DNA from: Tuctoria greenei
Lineage: Eukaryota; Streptophyta; Magnoliopsida; Poales; Poaceae
NCBI GenBank assembly: GCA_036927565.1
Contig: JAYESD010000009.1
Location: forward strand, 151,364,929-151,428,928
Length of the DNA: 64,000 nucleotides
Reading direction: 5' to 3'
A program made the translations under genes and the position numbers. A model generated the notes under the pieces. It was not told the origin of the DNA and did no database searches. It saw nothing but the letters and a program-made list of their open reading frames with translations. This document shows positions 22,123 to 34,692 of the stretch, piece after piece; the first letter of the stretch is position 1; each line of letters begins with the position of its first letter.

Positions 22123-22701
22123 AGCCTATAATGGTGTATTATCACAAGTAAGCTAGCCTCACTGGTGATTGAGCATTTCCTATAATGCATTACTGTACTA
22201 GTATCCGCTCATCTGTGTTTTTTTCCTGATACAATTTTCCCTACAACGACTACATACGGTTGTGATAATTGCAACGACTACATCCCTGTAATTTCAATGA
22301 AAACCACTTGTGATAATTGAACAACTACATATGGTTCTTACACAATGATCGCCGGTGAAAATACATGATCTTCTCAGGCCGTTGTTAATTAAGAACCGCC
22401 TGTGAAGTTCATTACATTATAGGTGGTTCTTAATTAATAACCGTCTGTGAAGATCATGTATTTACCCAGGCGGTTTTTCTTAAAATCTGTCTGTGATGTT
22501 AATTTATTGCAGGCGGTTCTTAAGTAATAACCGCCTGAGAAGATCGAGTATTTACCCAGGCGGTTGTTTTTTAAAATTCGCCTGTTTTGTTCTTTCATCA
22601 CAGGCGGTTATTATATCATTCGTCATCACAGTCGCATATTTTTAAGGACTGCCTGTGTTTGAAAAATTGAGGCGCCTGTAAAAATGTTTTTTGTAGTAAT
22701 G
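22123..22701. repeat. 3' subterminal repeats and terminus of the UBC9-bearing CACTA
   Basis: After the UBC9-like 3' region, CCGCCTGTGA-type repeats alternate from about 22370, ending at a terminal motif (TTTTTTGTAGTAATG, 22687-22701). The whole stretch is matched in reverse complement by 62793-63420. The last bases read GTAGTAATG rather than GTAGTAGTG, a change that may weaken excision. Confidence 0.8.
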
Positions 22702-22920
22702 CGTGTGCAAGTTCATTCTGGTCTTGGTCTGTCCTACCTGGAAATAATTTCACTGCAATTGTTACTCTAGAAGTTATCATTTGAGAGAATATATATACTG
22801 TGATTTTTAATTTTTTTGTGTTATTCAGTGTGGAAAATATTTCTAACGAAGTGTTGCAAGATATGGATATCTCAGTTATTTCATGCATCGATATAGGATA
22901 TGGTACAAAGGATTAAATCC
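22702..22920 (+). pseudogene. 3' untranslated remnant of a WD40-type gene
   Basis: This flank resembles 36841-37080, the sequence after the stop of the WD40 gene at 35957-36816: both have a CAAGTTCATTC / TAAGCTCATTC start, then CCTGG, CAATTGTTACTCTAGAAGTTAT-like sequence, TTGAGAGAATATATA and TTATTCAGTGTG in order. The large CACTA therefore inserted into, or lies next to, another copy of that gene. The coding exons of this copy are not found on the other side. Confidence 0.55.
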
Positions 22921-23208
22921 ATGTGTGAGTTACGAGGCAGCCTCAGAACTAAACCATATCTTGCAGGTTAAAGCCAGGATATCCATCAAGCTATCTGCTC
23001 CGTAATTCCCAGCCGCCGACCGATCGAGTGGCTGAAACCCGCGCTTTGTAATACGAGGGCACAGATCGGCCATGACCATGCGTTTACATATGGTACTGGA
23101 GAATGTGCGGCACCAGGAAGGCGCTATGGATCAATATCAATTCGTCAGAATGGAGCGTGTCCGGTCGCCAGGCGCGGCAGCTCAGTTGCAGCAGTGCCGT
23201 CTCTACGG
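22921..23208. other. No gene seen
   Basis: Mixed-composition sequence between the gene remnant and the copia-type LTR. No terminal motifs, repeats or convincing reading frame. Confidence 0.5.
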
Positions 23209-23650
23209 TGTTAGGAATAAACTCGAGACGCGCACGTCTGAGGGAGATCGTGTTCGAGCGAGGTCCGCCGGCAAGCATCGGGTGCCTGAGTGTGTGTAAT
23301 TCGGCATGTACGTGCGTGTGGCGTGCGCGAGGTCTACGGTCAAGTTGCAGGGCATGGGCCGCGGAATGAGTCGCCAAAGCGTGCGTCATGGGCGCGCCAT
23401 GCGCGTGAGTCACAGCTCCCGTCATGCGGTGAGCGCGAAGTCTGGATCGTGGATTTGTAGCTGTGGACGAGTATGGGAGTTACTTGCTCTGAGCGTGTAT
23501 AAAACTGACCTCTGTAATCGTGATTGAAAGTGTGCAACACGATTTCACGAGCATTTGTAATCGTGATTGAAAGTGTGGAACACGAGTTCACGAGCATTTG
23601 TGCACCAGTATCTGCGTGAGTAATGTTCATCTTTCACCTCCCGCTGTCCT
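23209..23650 (+). mobile_element. Truncated copia-type LTR
   Basis: The segment begins TGTTAGGAATAAACTC, a typical copia LTR start, and contains GTGTATAAAACTGACC (TATA about 23495) followed by GATTGAAAGTGTGCAACACG and GCGTGAGTAATGTTCATC, phrases usual near the end of such LTRs. A 43 bp unit is duplicated in tandem (23513-23555, 23556-23598). No closing CA is found before the palindrome at 23651, so the end is cut. There is no internal domain: a solo or broken LTR. Confidence 0.55.
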
Positions 23651-23761
23651 ATGCATGGCGCCTCACTGGCCCGCCTCTGCACCGCTCCTCCGACGCGACC
23701 AGGCGAGGAGGGCGCGCGTCGGAGGAGCGGTGCAGAGGCGGGCCAGTGAGGCGCCATGCAT
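23651..23761. repeat. Perfect 47 bp inverted repeat at the broken LTR end
   Basis: Arms 23651-23697 and 23715-23761 are exact reverse complements, from ATGCATGGCGCCTCACTGG to its complement, separated by 17 bp. The right arm and spacer belong to the LTR (compare 33415-33475); the left arm is an extra inverted copy. The structure lies exactly where the LTR is cut off. Confidence 0.9.
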
Positions 23762-24906
23762 TGGGGGAGGGCAGCGCCGTCGTCGGGGAGCTATGGCAGC
23801 GACAGCCTGGGCGCGAGCGGCGGCCGGTTACGGGCGAGCGCGGCGTCGGCCGAGGCAGGAAAGAGTCGGCACTGTGGGGAGGCGCGCAGGCCGGGAGGTG
23901 GAGCGCCGGCGAGGAGCACGGTTGGCGGGGAGGCGATGTCGCGGCGGGCGCTGGCGCGGGTGCCCTGCTGCAGCGGCCGGAGCAGCTGGGACGCGAGGAG
24001 GCGGCGCGGCGCACGGGCGCTGCGGCACGGTGCTGCAGGCGGTGAGGGGGTGGTGCGGCTCCGGCGAGGAGCGCTGGAAGGAGTAGCGGGCGGACGGAGG
24101 AGTCGGGCGCGGTATATAAGGACTGAATGGCATCGCGGAGGCGCTGCATGCGGCTGCGTGGAGGCAGGGGAGGAAAGAGAAACGAAGTCCCGACCTGACC
24201 TGTGGGGACCACCAGTGGGACCCACTTCCCTCTTTCTTTCCAAAATTCAAATAGGGCTAGCAAACATGCTTCAAAAAAATAGTCAACTTTGGCCCAATGA
24301 CCAAATAAAATGTGAGGAATTTTATGGTGCAATCAGATTTCAAAACTGAGCAAGTTGAATTTCAAACTCAGGTTTGAATTTGAATTCAAGCGGTGATACT
24401 TGATTCAATGAAATAAAGGGTAGATTAGGTTCAAAAATCCTGAAACTTTAGAGTTAACCTTTTTGAACCATAAGGGACCTCAGGAAAAATTTGGAATGGA
24501 TTTGGACAAAGTTAAGTACAAAGTTTAAATTTGAAGTCGACTCTGATTAAACTCTCAGTACGTGTCCAATAAATGGAAAACGTGCTTCAAGAATTTTTGA
24601 AACTTTATTGTGAATGTCCCATTTTAGGGTTGGAATAATTCCCTTTTCTTTCTCTCTACTTTGTTTTCTTTTCTCCTTTAATTCTTCATTGAAAATGTGA
24701 ATACTTGGAAATTAAGGATTTTACACCTTAAGTTCCAATCTACATTAACAAACATGTTCTATATGTAAAATTTTAACAAGTCCCTATTTTTAGTGAACAT
24801 TGGTTAACTCATATGGTTCATGTGAGTTTGGATTTCCAAGTCCATTTTCAAAATTTTTAAGTTCACATTTTTGCGTTTTAGTTCCTCCAAAAATCGGGCT
24901 TTTACA
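23698..24906 (-). repeat. Truncated 3' LTR of the large retrotransposon
   Basis: Collinear with 33415-34692 at high similarity, ending TCGGGCTTTTACA. A minus-strand TATA element lies at about 24110-24122 (complement CCTTATATACCGCG). Compared with the right copy it lacks a ~66 bp segment present at 34331-34397. Long GC-driven frames on both strands (up to 227 codons at 23649-24332) are shared with the other LTR and are not taken as genes. Confidence 0.8.
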
Positions 24907-27900
24907 ATCCTTCCCCCTTAAAGGAATCTCGTCCCAAGATTCTAACAAGTAGAATAACAGAAACGATGAGGGGACGATCCGTAAAAGAGGGTCATTGACT
25001 CAGGAAAATGGCAATGCCCTTAAAGACTTGGGTTCTACAAAATAGTGATTATCGTCAGGCATATTAAGAAATTCTAAAGTTTACTTCAAGTGATTTCAGT
25101 CTTTAGGTTGATAACCTTGACCGGATGCTCGATATGAAAATATCACATCGTAAAACGTAGGTCTTAAAAAGTTATGTTGAGGTGTTGAGATCTGCTTCTT
25201 TCCGTCAAAATGAAGTAACCTTCTTCATTGAAGAGGTACTTAGAGTTCTAAGATAGTTAAGCGTCCTTAACTCTGGATGTTTCTCTTATGAAGACTTTTC
25301 TGCTTTGGTTTTGTAGCTGAAGCAATGCCATCAGGCAGTACAAGTCAAAGCGTTTCAAAGTTTGGTAATCAATAGTAATCTCGCGAATAGAAAGATTTTA
25401 AGGTTCTAGCGAGGTCGAGAAGTCAATAAGAAACTCCTCGCAGCTAGAAACATTCAGTTGCCAGTACTCAAGGCGATTTGAGTTTCAACAAGTCAAGGAC
25501 AATGACTCAACTGCGTTTTAGTCACAATGTGTCCCTTGTGCTACTCAAGATAATGAAACCAGTCGAAGGCGTTGCGAACGATAAAATTGATCACAACTCA
25601 AAAATGTTAGGCACTACTTTAGTATCTGAATGGGGTCACATATTCTTGCTCAAAACTCATTAGTAATTACGTTTCATGATGCATCACAAACCGGATGGTG
25701 TTATGCAGACACAGTGCAACTCCGCGGATAACTATGCAAGGTATGGTGCATTCAGTATTATGCTTTGAGCAAAAATAGGTAAGACAACTCAGACACAAAC
25801 AGAAGAGATGCAGAAGGATTAAGTGACTTGGTCAATAAAAGTGTCGAACGACGAATGTCACTTTCATGTCTTGACCAAATTCAAAAATTTCAAGGTAAGA
25901 ACATTAACAAGGAATGATGAGATTCATCTCAAGGCAACGGAGTGTACATAATGGAACAAAACGATGGAACTTCTTGTTGATGTGAAGTTCCCTGAAGCTT
26001 GCTAATCACAGCTTACAGGTAGATGTGATTTCTTAACAAAGGGTCAGATTTTTCATCACGTAGGATTTCTAAGGTAGTATGTCTAACCTTTAAAAGGTGC
26101 GGTAGGGTTGCCTTTAGAAGTTGCAAAGAGAGTAACCTTTGAAGAGTAAGGTTCTCATCACTTCCGTAGGTTACACTAAGTGTTTGACAAGGTACTGTGC
26201 TAGGCACGACCTTGGTTAGTGATCCACGTTCTTGCTAAAGAATTTCCAGATCATACTACTCACCTATGGCTTCTCGTCTCAGGGACTGAAGCAAAGGAGT
26301 GGTTTAACGTGAAGAATCAACTGACTTCTTTAACTCGATGATCGAGTCCCCCAAGAAACGAGGTTCGAGAAGATCCTTTAATTAAGCTTCTCATTGACCC
26401 ATTGAGTCAATGTTGTACTCAGTCCTACTTACTTGAGCATTACTTCCAGCACGTTGGTTCGGTGTCGATGTACCTTGGTATGACACCTAGGTGAACGTAT
26501 CACTTTGATTACTAGGTGCACTCCTTCCCCCTTAAGGTTCAAGCTAGGTAAACGAGAAACTTACCCCAAACGATCCTTACAGGGAGGGTCGTCGACTAAT
26601 GGAAGTGCAGCACATGCTCAATACAACCTTAAAGTGTGGGGTGCACGGTTGCCTAATTAGAACACTAATCATGAGCAACCGAGCCAAAGAGATTTGATTG
26701 AGTTTAATACTCAACTCTAATGGTAATTATTGTTGAATCACAACACCTGGGATGTTATGAAACTCATCGAGTTGAACTCAAGAACCACATGCCTAACAAA
26801 AACCAAAAGGTTCAAACTGGCCAGGCTATGGTGACAAACGACCAGTCTGAACGCAAACTTGATTTTTCCATTTAATGGCAAAATCAGATCTCGAGGTGAA
26901 TAACAAAGTTAAATTACACTTCAAGACCTTCCCAAAAAGTATTGTTTTGCCTCTAGATCATCCCTGGTTTGCAAGTTATGCTATTTTAAAGTCAGCAGAA
27001 TTTTCTGCACTTTCAGCAGAACCTGCTTAAAAAGTAGCAGTTTTGATCTACAGTTTTCAGACTGTTCCGTTCAAAACCTGGAAATATTATTATTAACAAA
27101 ATTGTAGCCAAGGCAATAAGCTTTCCAGAATGTACTTACTTGTCTTCATATCAGTCCTGGTTTTAAGAGGTATGCATTTTTAAAGTTTGCTGAAATTTCA
27201 GCATTCAGACATTTATATTCAGTTCAGATTGACCACATTGTATTCAAACTCGATTTGGAAAAAGTAGACGACAGATTCTGGTCTGGAGCCAATTACAAAA
27301 ATTGTAGCTGACTCTCTAACCTTTCCAACGGTTACTCGCGCGAAACCATTGGATCAAGGGTCTGCGAGTTATGGACTAAATTCAGAGGTGTACAGATTGC
27401 TGTCCAGTTTGGGTGTGCCTGGACAGTCTCTGCGATTATCCAAATTTCACCCACTTAGAAAAGGATTTTGGTCTCGAGCTGAATAGAGAAATTCTAAAAT
27501 ACTTCCAAATATTTCTAAGGAGTATTTACTTGCCCTCATATAACTTCTGGTTGAGAAGATATGGCATTTGCAAGTTGACAGTTTTTCTGAAAATTTGGAC
27601 AGCACCTCCTTTGTTTAAGGCTGATTTTGTCCACAATTTTCAGATATACAATTATCAACATTTGCAAAAATAAAACATAGCAAACTTGTTGCATACATTC
27701 TCAAGATTCCAGAAATGAAAATTATGAAGTCTTCCGACATTCTACAGCGAGTTATGCGAGAAACAGTAACTGTATACAGGACTGTCCACTCGCTGTCCAG
27801 ATTTGATCAAGTTTAGAAATTTGAAATTTTGAGTATGTTAGAGATGTTTTCTGCTCTGGAGTTCTATAGAAACGTTGTAGATGACTCTCTACACTTCCCA

Positions 27901-29811
27901 ACCACATAAAGTAGGCCAGCAGAAGTGAAGTATGCAGAAAGTTATGATTCAATTGGTGAAGAGTTCAGATTCTGTCCCCTCTTCCGGGCTGCCAGAACCT
28001 CTTAAACAACACTTCAATTTAGACCTTGTTATTACGAGTTTTAGTCTTCGTGTTGAATAGGAAGTTGATAGAGGACTCTTTAAGCTTTCCATAAATGTAT
28101 AAACATGCATAGGTTGCATTTCTATTTTAAGAGTTATGGCCGTTCAAAGTTCAGAATTTTTCTGACTGTTTCAGATAGCACCTATATACATGTACTATCT
28201 TCAACTCTGTTTTCTAATTAGTTATAAGCTGAATTTGAGGTATAATAGCTCTTCCCCTTTCCAGAAATGTATCATAATGGAATATAAGAGCTTTATACAA
28301 GGAAATATGGCAAAAATTCAGATGCTGGTCCGTGTAGTTTCAGAACAGCAGCTGCTGTGATAACGGTGAATTTTCATCACCATAAAAGCGTCTTTTGGCT
28401 TGGAGGTCAATAGAAAACTTATAGAAGACTTCAAAAGCTTTCCAAAAAGTATTCACTTGCCTCCCTAGCCCTCCAGGTTGAAAAGATACAAATTTTTTAA
28501 GTGGAACAGGTTTCAGAATTTAGTTTGATAGATCATGGTTGTTTAAAGCTGATTTGGCCACTGATTTTCAGATGGATAACCTCACAATTTGACAGCAAGT
28601 CCCATTACAAACTTGTTGTACAAGTCGCAAGGTTTCCGGAAATGTATTGCATGAAGGTATTCGACAATTCTACAAAGAGTTATGGTTGAAATGCCGAGGC
28701 TAGTTTATTACATCAAAGAGGTGAAGAAATGCTGGTTTCTAATGATTTGACGAGTTTCTCCAGTGTTGTTCTGTCCAACTCGTCCATAGAGAAATCGTCG
28801 AGGACCTGAAGATCTCCCCCATCCCTATAGCATACTACGATGTCCTATGAAGTTTAACTAGAAGCACATCTTGACATAATCGAGCTAGATTCCATCAAGA
28901 GTACACAAAAGCCTTAATCTTCATCCTTCTTCACATTGTACGTTCCATGTCGAAACTTTGACCCATAACTTACCAGCAACTGGTAGTTGAATCTTACAAG
29001 ATGATGATGAGCCATTCTTTCGTGGGGGATGGTCATAGTATCAAATGTGATACTGATAGTACTACATGCCTTACCAAAAGAAAAGTCTAACCCGGTATAT
29101 CCGGATACGTCTATAGGTGGTTCTAATATTGATCACTCGCAAATGTATTCTACACGGGTCGCTACCGGAGTTAGTGTACCTGCAGAAGACAAACAATCCC
29201 CTTTCACACCTTCACACCTCAAGGGCGGCACGGGGAAACACGACAGGCAGTCACAATAAGATATAATCAAAAGTAAATGCATACGACTCTGGTGTGAGTC
29301 GCCCTCGAGCGAAGTCATGTCTCGAGGTACATGGCTGTAAATACGTCTATACAGCAAAGACTCTCGTACCAACCGGCTTATACACGCTCGGGCATACATG
29401 TTTCGCATGATCCCATAGAACATGAATAGTTCTAGAGATGCATATTATCGGGTTATACACCACCCGACGGGGGCTCCCACTAATTTTGTGTCACGCTGGG
29501 GTACCGCGTGTCATATGTTCTCCGAAACATGGAAAGTTTCAGAGACTCATATTGACTTTCCGTGCCAAGCCACAGAAATATTACATACCACATCTCGTAT
29601 GCAGAGCTTACCGAGATTGATTCGCTCTCGGTGGCGTACCTTACCTCTTACCTTGAAGATGGAGCGTCGTTACAGAATAATATAACAAGTTAGTTTACCA
29701 CCTTTATAACTTATACTAGTAATAGTCCTTAATGGGCATATAGCTAAACCTCACTCGACTACTTCGGAGTTTTCGAAAATAGGCTCTTTTCGAGCGTGCT
29801 ATTCCCAATGA
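24907..29811 (-). other. Non-coding internal region of the retrotransposon
   Basis: No gag, protease, reverse transcriptase or integrase motif on either strand; the longest frames are under 90 codons. It opens with the polypurine-like tract next to the LTR, and a second similar tract (CCTTCCCCCTTAAGG) occurs at 26523. Between about 26930 and 28700 a diverged phrase recurs several times (TTTCCAAAAAGTATT, CTTGCCTC, GGTTGAAAAGATA), suggesting old tandem repeats. Confidence 0.65.
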
Positions 29812-29824
29812 AGCTCTGATACCA
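29812..29824 (-). promoter_or_regulatory. Primer binding site, methionine tRNA type
   Basis: The plus strand reads AGCTCTGATACCA; the complement TGGTATCAGAGCT matches the usual initiator-methionine tRNA primer site of plant gypsy and copia elements. It directly abuts an LTR edge reading TGTCTGTGGGG on the plus strand. Confidence 0.75.
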
Positions 29825-32800
29825 TGTCTGTGGGGACTGGAGTCCACACATCCGAGGATCTCATTGGGTGGTGCCGTGCGATGCGGCACCTAACAGCACA
29901 CACAAAAAGGATACCAAAACATATAAAGTTTCCATTTCATAATAATAAGAGTTTACAAAAGAGTGTACCACAGAAGTACACACGCAGCGGAAAATACATA
30001 CTCATAATCTCACCTAACTAAGCAGGAGAGAAGACGTCCATGCCCTAGGACGCTTCTCACTAGCAACAAGGAGAACATTCAGCAGCGGCGTGGTTCACAT
30101 GAGAGTTATCTCGACACCTCGAGTCTCATGTACAACCTGAACAGCAGAAATAAAACTAATACCTGCAAAAATTGTTAAAGCGCAAACGTGAGCATAAGGC
30201 TCAGCAAGACTTAACCGTCTCACTAGACATATGCAGGGTGAATACTAACATAGGTCAGGAATAGCATAAATATACTCGCCTATAAGTGGATCCTTATAAT
30301 CATGTTTTAAGTAGCAAATGACATTCTTCAAGCACGGCACATCATGGGTTCCACAATCAAACAAGAAATGCTTTGCTGATGATATGACATGCCCAAAGCA
30401 CATAATGCTATTACAGGTAAAGTATGGGGAAATTGTAAACTTTAATTTTGCTATCTCTAAATCATACAAGGTTGCAAAGCAATTATAATTCAATACAATA
30501 TAATTTGCTGGCTTCTTTAGTATTAACTACGTCACGACACAGTGAACAAGTGGTACTCTATTACTGCGAGGGACAGTGATTGCAATCAGGACACACCCGG
30601 ACAACACGACACATACGTCATTCGGAAGTGTCAGCGAGCACACCCGTACCTACATAACACTTTAGTACTAGGCGTATATGGACACCTTTCACGAGAAACT
30701 CAAACGTCGAGCCCGTCTCACCTCCGCGAACAGAAGGTATCCGCACGGAACATCTCATGTGTCCGCCAACTGATTTACACCTTACTGTCCTCAACCCACC
30801 CCTACCGATGGTGAGTTAATGGGCCTCGACACCCCAGTTATCAAGTTACATCAGTTTATTGGATTCCATATGTCCATTATGTTGCCGGTACAAATCAAGC
30901 TTGTTCAGCGGGGCCGCACACGAAGCGGGCCTTAATCGACATAGGCAGGGCTATGTGACCGAGACTCAATTCTTGCCGCTTCCTATCCATTCCCTGCCCG
31001 GTCTCAATTTCATTATATTAATCCATTTTCTATCTAACCAATCCTGTGAGATATGTCCTACATCTCTCGCGAGTAGATTCCAACTACTCGACTTCTACCG
31101 GATTTCCTATGCATTAGCAAAGCAGTTACTACAGGTCAAATTGTAACTCGTTCCAACCAATCCCTGGGACTTTTGGCCATGCAAGTGGAGTATCAATCAT
31201 CCTAAACTTAATGCACAATTCATATACTACTCATCATAGTGATAAAGAAAAATTTTATAAACGACTTAAATGCAAACCGGGGCTTGCCTTAGTTTGCGAC
31301 TCGAATAAATGTCAATTGTTAGTGCTTAGTCTTCCTCCGGAGAACTTGCCATGGAACTTCAGGGGAAACACCTTGGCCTTCTCCTCCAAGCGAAGTTTCT
31401 TGTCGATCACCTATCAGCACATTCCTATCGACATGATATGCATATAAGTAATTAAGTAATTTAATAATAGACTCCACGGGGTTGTGTAAACTCTAAGAAT
31501 GAGGAGTTTGACTAGGAAGGACAGATATGCCTCTATTGTGTGGGTCACTAGAGGATGAGTCAAGGTGGACATAGTCGTGTCGGTACGAACTGAAAGGTAC
31601 AACATAAAGCTACATTGCAACTTAGCATACCACACTTCAAGCTATGCCACGCGAGATTGACAAATCTGAATGGTGAAGAAGTGTTGGGCGGAGAAGTGTA
31701 AGGACAACCCAAAAATGAAGGTGGGACATCGAAAGCTTGAGTATGAGTGGAGTGTACAAGATGAAGGTCGCGATTTAGCAGTCGACCAATGAACTTGACT
31801 TAACTCATAAAGGATTAAACCTAGTTAAGTGAGCAGTACTGTCGTAGGGTCCTGACTTCGGATGAACCATGATGGAACCTAACGACACTTGGGACTGAAT
31901 TGAGATCAACATGGCTTGGACTTAAGAAGTCACTACAAGCACTGTTAACCTAGCATGAGTACCAAGACAACGTCAAATGACTTTTAGGTAAAGTAGTTTC
32001 TACGGCAAGCTTCTCGAGCATCGTTCAAGTGCTTACACGACGACACTAATGTAGTGTCTCCCGCAAGCCTGTCCAGGTGAGCTCGGTAAGCTCTCAGGAC
32101 TTAAACATGATGCAAGACCTTGCCGTGAAGGCAGGATTTGCCACCTCGAGAAGATCATCTTAGCGACGTCCACACCAACCCGGACTCTATAATGGGGTGA
32201 GCGGAATCCCGAACACCACTTGGTGGGTCTTAAGGCTAGTGATGTCGACTCGGTTGTTGATAAGCGACTCGACGAACCTGTCGTCGATGAAACGACACAC
32301 CTAGTTAAGCAATTCTAAGGGCGATTCGGAAACATTGTCGACATGAACAAGAAACCCTTATTCAAGGTTTTCCCTTGGTCTAGTTTTCCTTGTCGGTCGC
32401 AACGTTCTTACTTTACTTAACCATAGGTCATCGATGATCACCAATACCCGTGGTTTGACCTAGAAGGCATTTCATCGAGCATCTAGATTACACCTAGGAC
32501 TCGATCACTCAAATCTCGACTAAAACCTAATTTGGCTTGACAACTATTGTCCGACGAGACGTGCTTGTGTTTCAGCACCACACTCATCACAGTCATCCTT
32601 CATCTCGATGCCAGGGCACGATGACGGCTCGGAATGTCACAACGACGTCATGTGGTCAACGACATCGACGCGGCTCATGGTGGAGCATCACGAGAACACA
32701 CGGACAAGTTAACGCGATCCAAAAGACCAAGAAGGTCAACTTGGGGACTCCTATAGGAATGATATCAATGCGGAAACTGGACGTACGACTTGACGACACA

Positions 32801-34692
32801 TGAGTACCCTTAGCGATCACGATGAACGGACGTCGGTGATGTCAAGCAAGGTATTTCAGGGCAAGGCTCACCTTGTAGGCATTTCGCCAAACATCTTGGG
32901 TGTGTACTTGATTCGGTTACTTCATCAACATTCCAAGAGCACCTTGGCACATAGGCTTGTCGGTTGCGACATCATCGTACCCCTGCATCACAGACCAGTT
33001 CCAAACATCAACAAAGTTGGTTCTTTCCTCGTGAACATTTCATCGAACACCTTAGCTGCAGCATTGTCCCAACTAATCTTGGCACAATTTAGAGCTAACC
33101 TTGAACCAATTGTTGTTGTCGTTGTGTCGTCGACGTGTTCTTGCATCTCATACATCACCTCCATCAATCCTCGCACTGATCGGATGCGGCATATGAGAAG
33201 AACGCCGTGACGACAACAAGTCGACAATGACATCCGAAACGGCATATGGGAAGTGCGGCCAAGGCGTGGACAGCGGGCGCGGGCATGGCGGCAGCGGCAA
33301 AGATGCGCCAGGTGCGCTGGAGCAAGGGTCGGGCAGCCAGGTCGCTGTAGGGAGGAGCTGGCTTGGTGGACGGCGGGGAACTCCATGGCGGCTGCGCTAG
33401 GGTTGGAGGGACACGGCCAGGCGAGGAGGGCGCGCGTCGGAGGAGCAGTGCAGAGGCGGGCCAGTGGGGTGCCACGCAGCGGGAGAGGGCAGCGCCGTCA
33501 TCGGGGAGCTATGGCGGTGACGGCCTGGGCGCGAGCGGTGGCCGGTGAGGGGCGAGCGCGGCGTCGGCCGAGGCAGGAAAGAGTCGGCGCTGTGGGGAGG
33601 CGCGCAGATCGGGAGGTGGAGCGCCGGCGAGGAGCACGGTCGGCGGGGAGGCGATGTCGCGGCGGGCGCTGGCGCGGGTGCCCTGCTGCGGCGGCCGGAG
33701 CAGCTGGGATGCGAGGAGGCGGCGCGGTGCACGGGCGCTGCGGCACGGCGCTGCAGGCGGTGAGGGGGTGGTGCGGATCCGGCGAGGAGCGCCAGAGGGA
33801 GTAGCGGGCGGACGGGAGGAGTCGGGCGCGATATATAAAGACCGAATTGCATCGTGGTGGCGCTGCATGCGGCTGCGTGGAGGCAGGGGAGGAAAGAGAA
33901 AGGAAGTGCCGACCTGACATGTGGGGACCACTAGTGGGACCCACTTCCCTCTTTCTTTCCAAAATTCAAATAGGGCTAGCAAACATGCTTCAAAAAAATA
34001 GTCAACTTTGGCCCAATGACAGAATAAAGTGTGAGGAATTTTATGGTGCAATCAGATTTCAAAATTGAGCAAGTTGAATTTCGAACTCAGGTTTGAATTT
34101 GAATTTGAATTCAAGCGATGATACTTGATTCAATGAAATAAATGGTAGATTAGGTTCAAAAATCCTGAAACTTTAGTGTTAACCTTTTTGAACCATAAGG
34201 GACCTCAGGAAAAATTTGGAATGAATTTGGACAAAGTTAAGTACAAAGTTTAAATTCGAAGTCAACTCTGATTAAACTCCCAGTACGTGTCCAATAAATG
34301 GAATACGTGCTTCAAGAATTTTTGAAACTTTACCGAGAGTCTATTTGGAATATTAGAAGGTCATGGAAAAATTTACAGCCATAGATTTGAATTTTTGTGA
34401 ATGTCCCATTTTAGAGTTGGAATAATTCCTTTTTCTTTCTCTCTACTTTGTTTTCTCTTCTCCTTTAATTCTTCATTGAAAATGTGAATGCTTGGAAATT
34501 AAGGATTTTACACCTTAAGTTCCAATCTACATTAACAAACATGTTCTATATGTAAAATTTTAACAAGTCCCTATTTTTAGTGAACATTTGTTAACTCATA
34601 TGGTTCATGTGAGTTTGGATTTCCAAGTCCATTTTCAAAATTTTTAAGTTCGCATTTTTGCGTTTTTGTTCCTCCGAAAAGCGGGCTTTTAC
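29825..34692 (-). repeat. 5' LTR, ~4.87 kb
   Basis: Bounded by the primer site on the left and by a start reading TGTAAAAGCCCG (minus strand) on the right, so it has TG and CA ends. Only 33415-34692 is confirmed by the second LTR copy; the rest is inferred from the primer site. A TATA element on the minus strand lies at about 33829-33840 (complement CTTTATATATCGCG), followed by a GC-rich leader. Small frames (for example 32988-33386) have no recognisable domains. Confidence 0.65.

Larger units (their letters stand above)
11341..22701 (+). mobile_element. Large CACTA-derived block carrying transposase, SNF2 foldback and SUMO E2
   Basis: Right end: subterminal CCGCCTGTGA repeats at 22370-22690 and a terminus whose complement reads CATTACTACAAAAAACA, one base off the canonical CACTACTAC. 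Contents in order: repeat array, rightward promoter at 14814, decayed TNPD gene, SNF2 inverted repeat, second promoter, UBC9-like gene, 3' repeats. No left terminus was found between 8273 and 11341, so the left end is missing or degenerate, and 11341 marks only the first repeats. No TNPA gene is recognised. The same 3' end with the same cargo occurs at 62793-64000. Confidence 0.75.
23698..34692 (-). mobile_element. Large non-coding LTR retrotransposon, minus orientation
   Basis: Evidence for one element: a 1.2 kb direct repeat at 23698-24906 and 33415-34692; a polypurine-like tract (CCTTCCCCCTTAAAGG on the plus strand) directly right of the left copy; and a methionine-tRNA-type primer site (complement TGGTATCAGAGCT) at 29812-29824. 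The right LTR is then 29825-34692, 4868 bp, with TG and CA ends, and the left LTR keeps only its first 1.2 kb. The internal part is about 4.9 kb and has no gag or pol. It fits the large retrotransposon derivative class and would depend on a partner. It inserted into the CACTA copy continuing at 34693. Confidence 0.7.

Noticed and set aside
23649..24332. Long overlapping frames on both strands, up to 227 codons
   Set aside because: They lie in a GC-rich LTR part, are open in several frames at once, carry no domain and recur in the other LTR (33253-34051) with frame changes.
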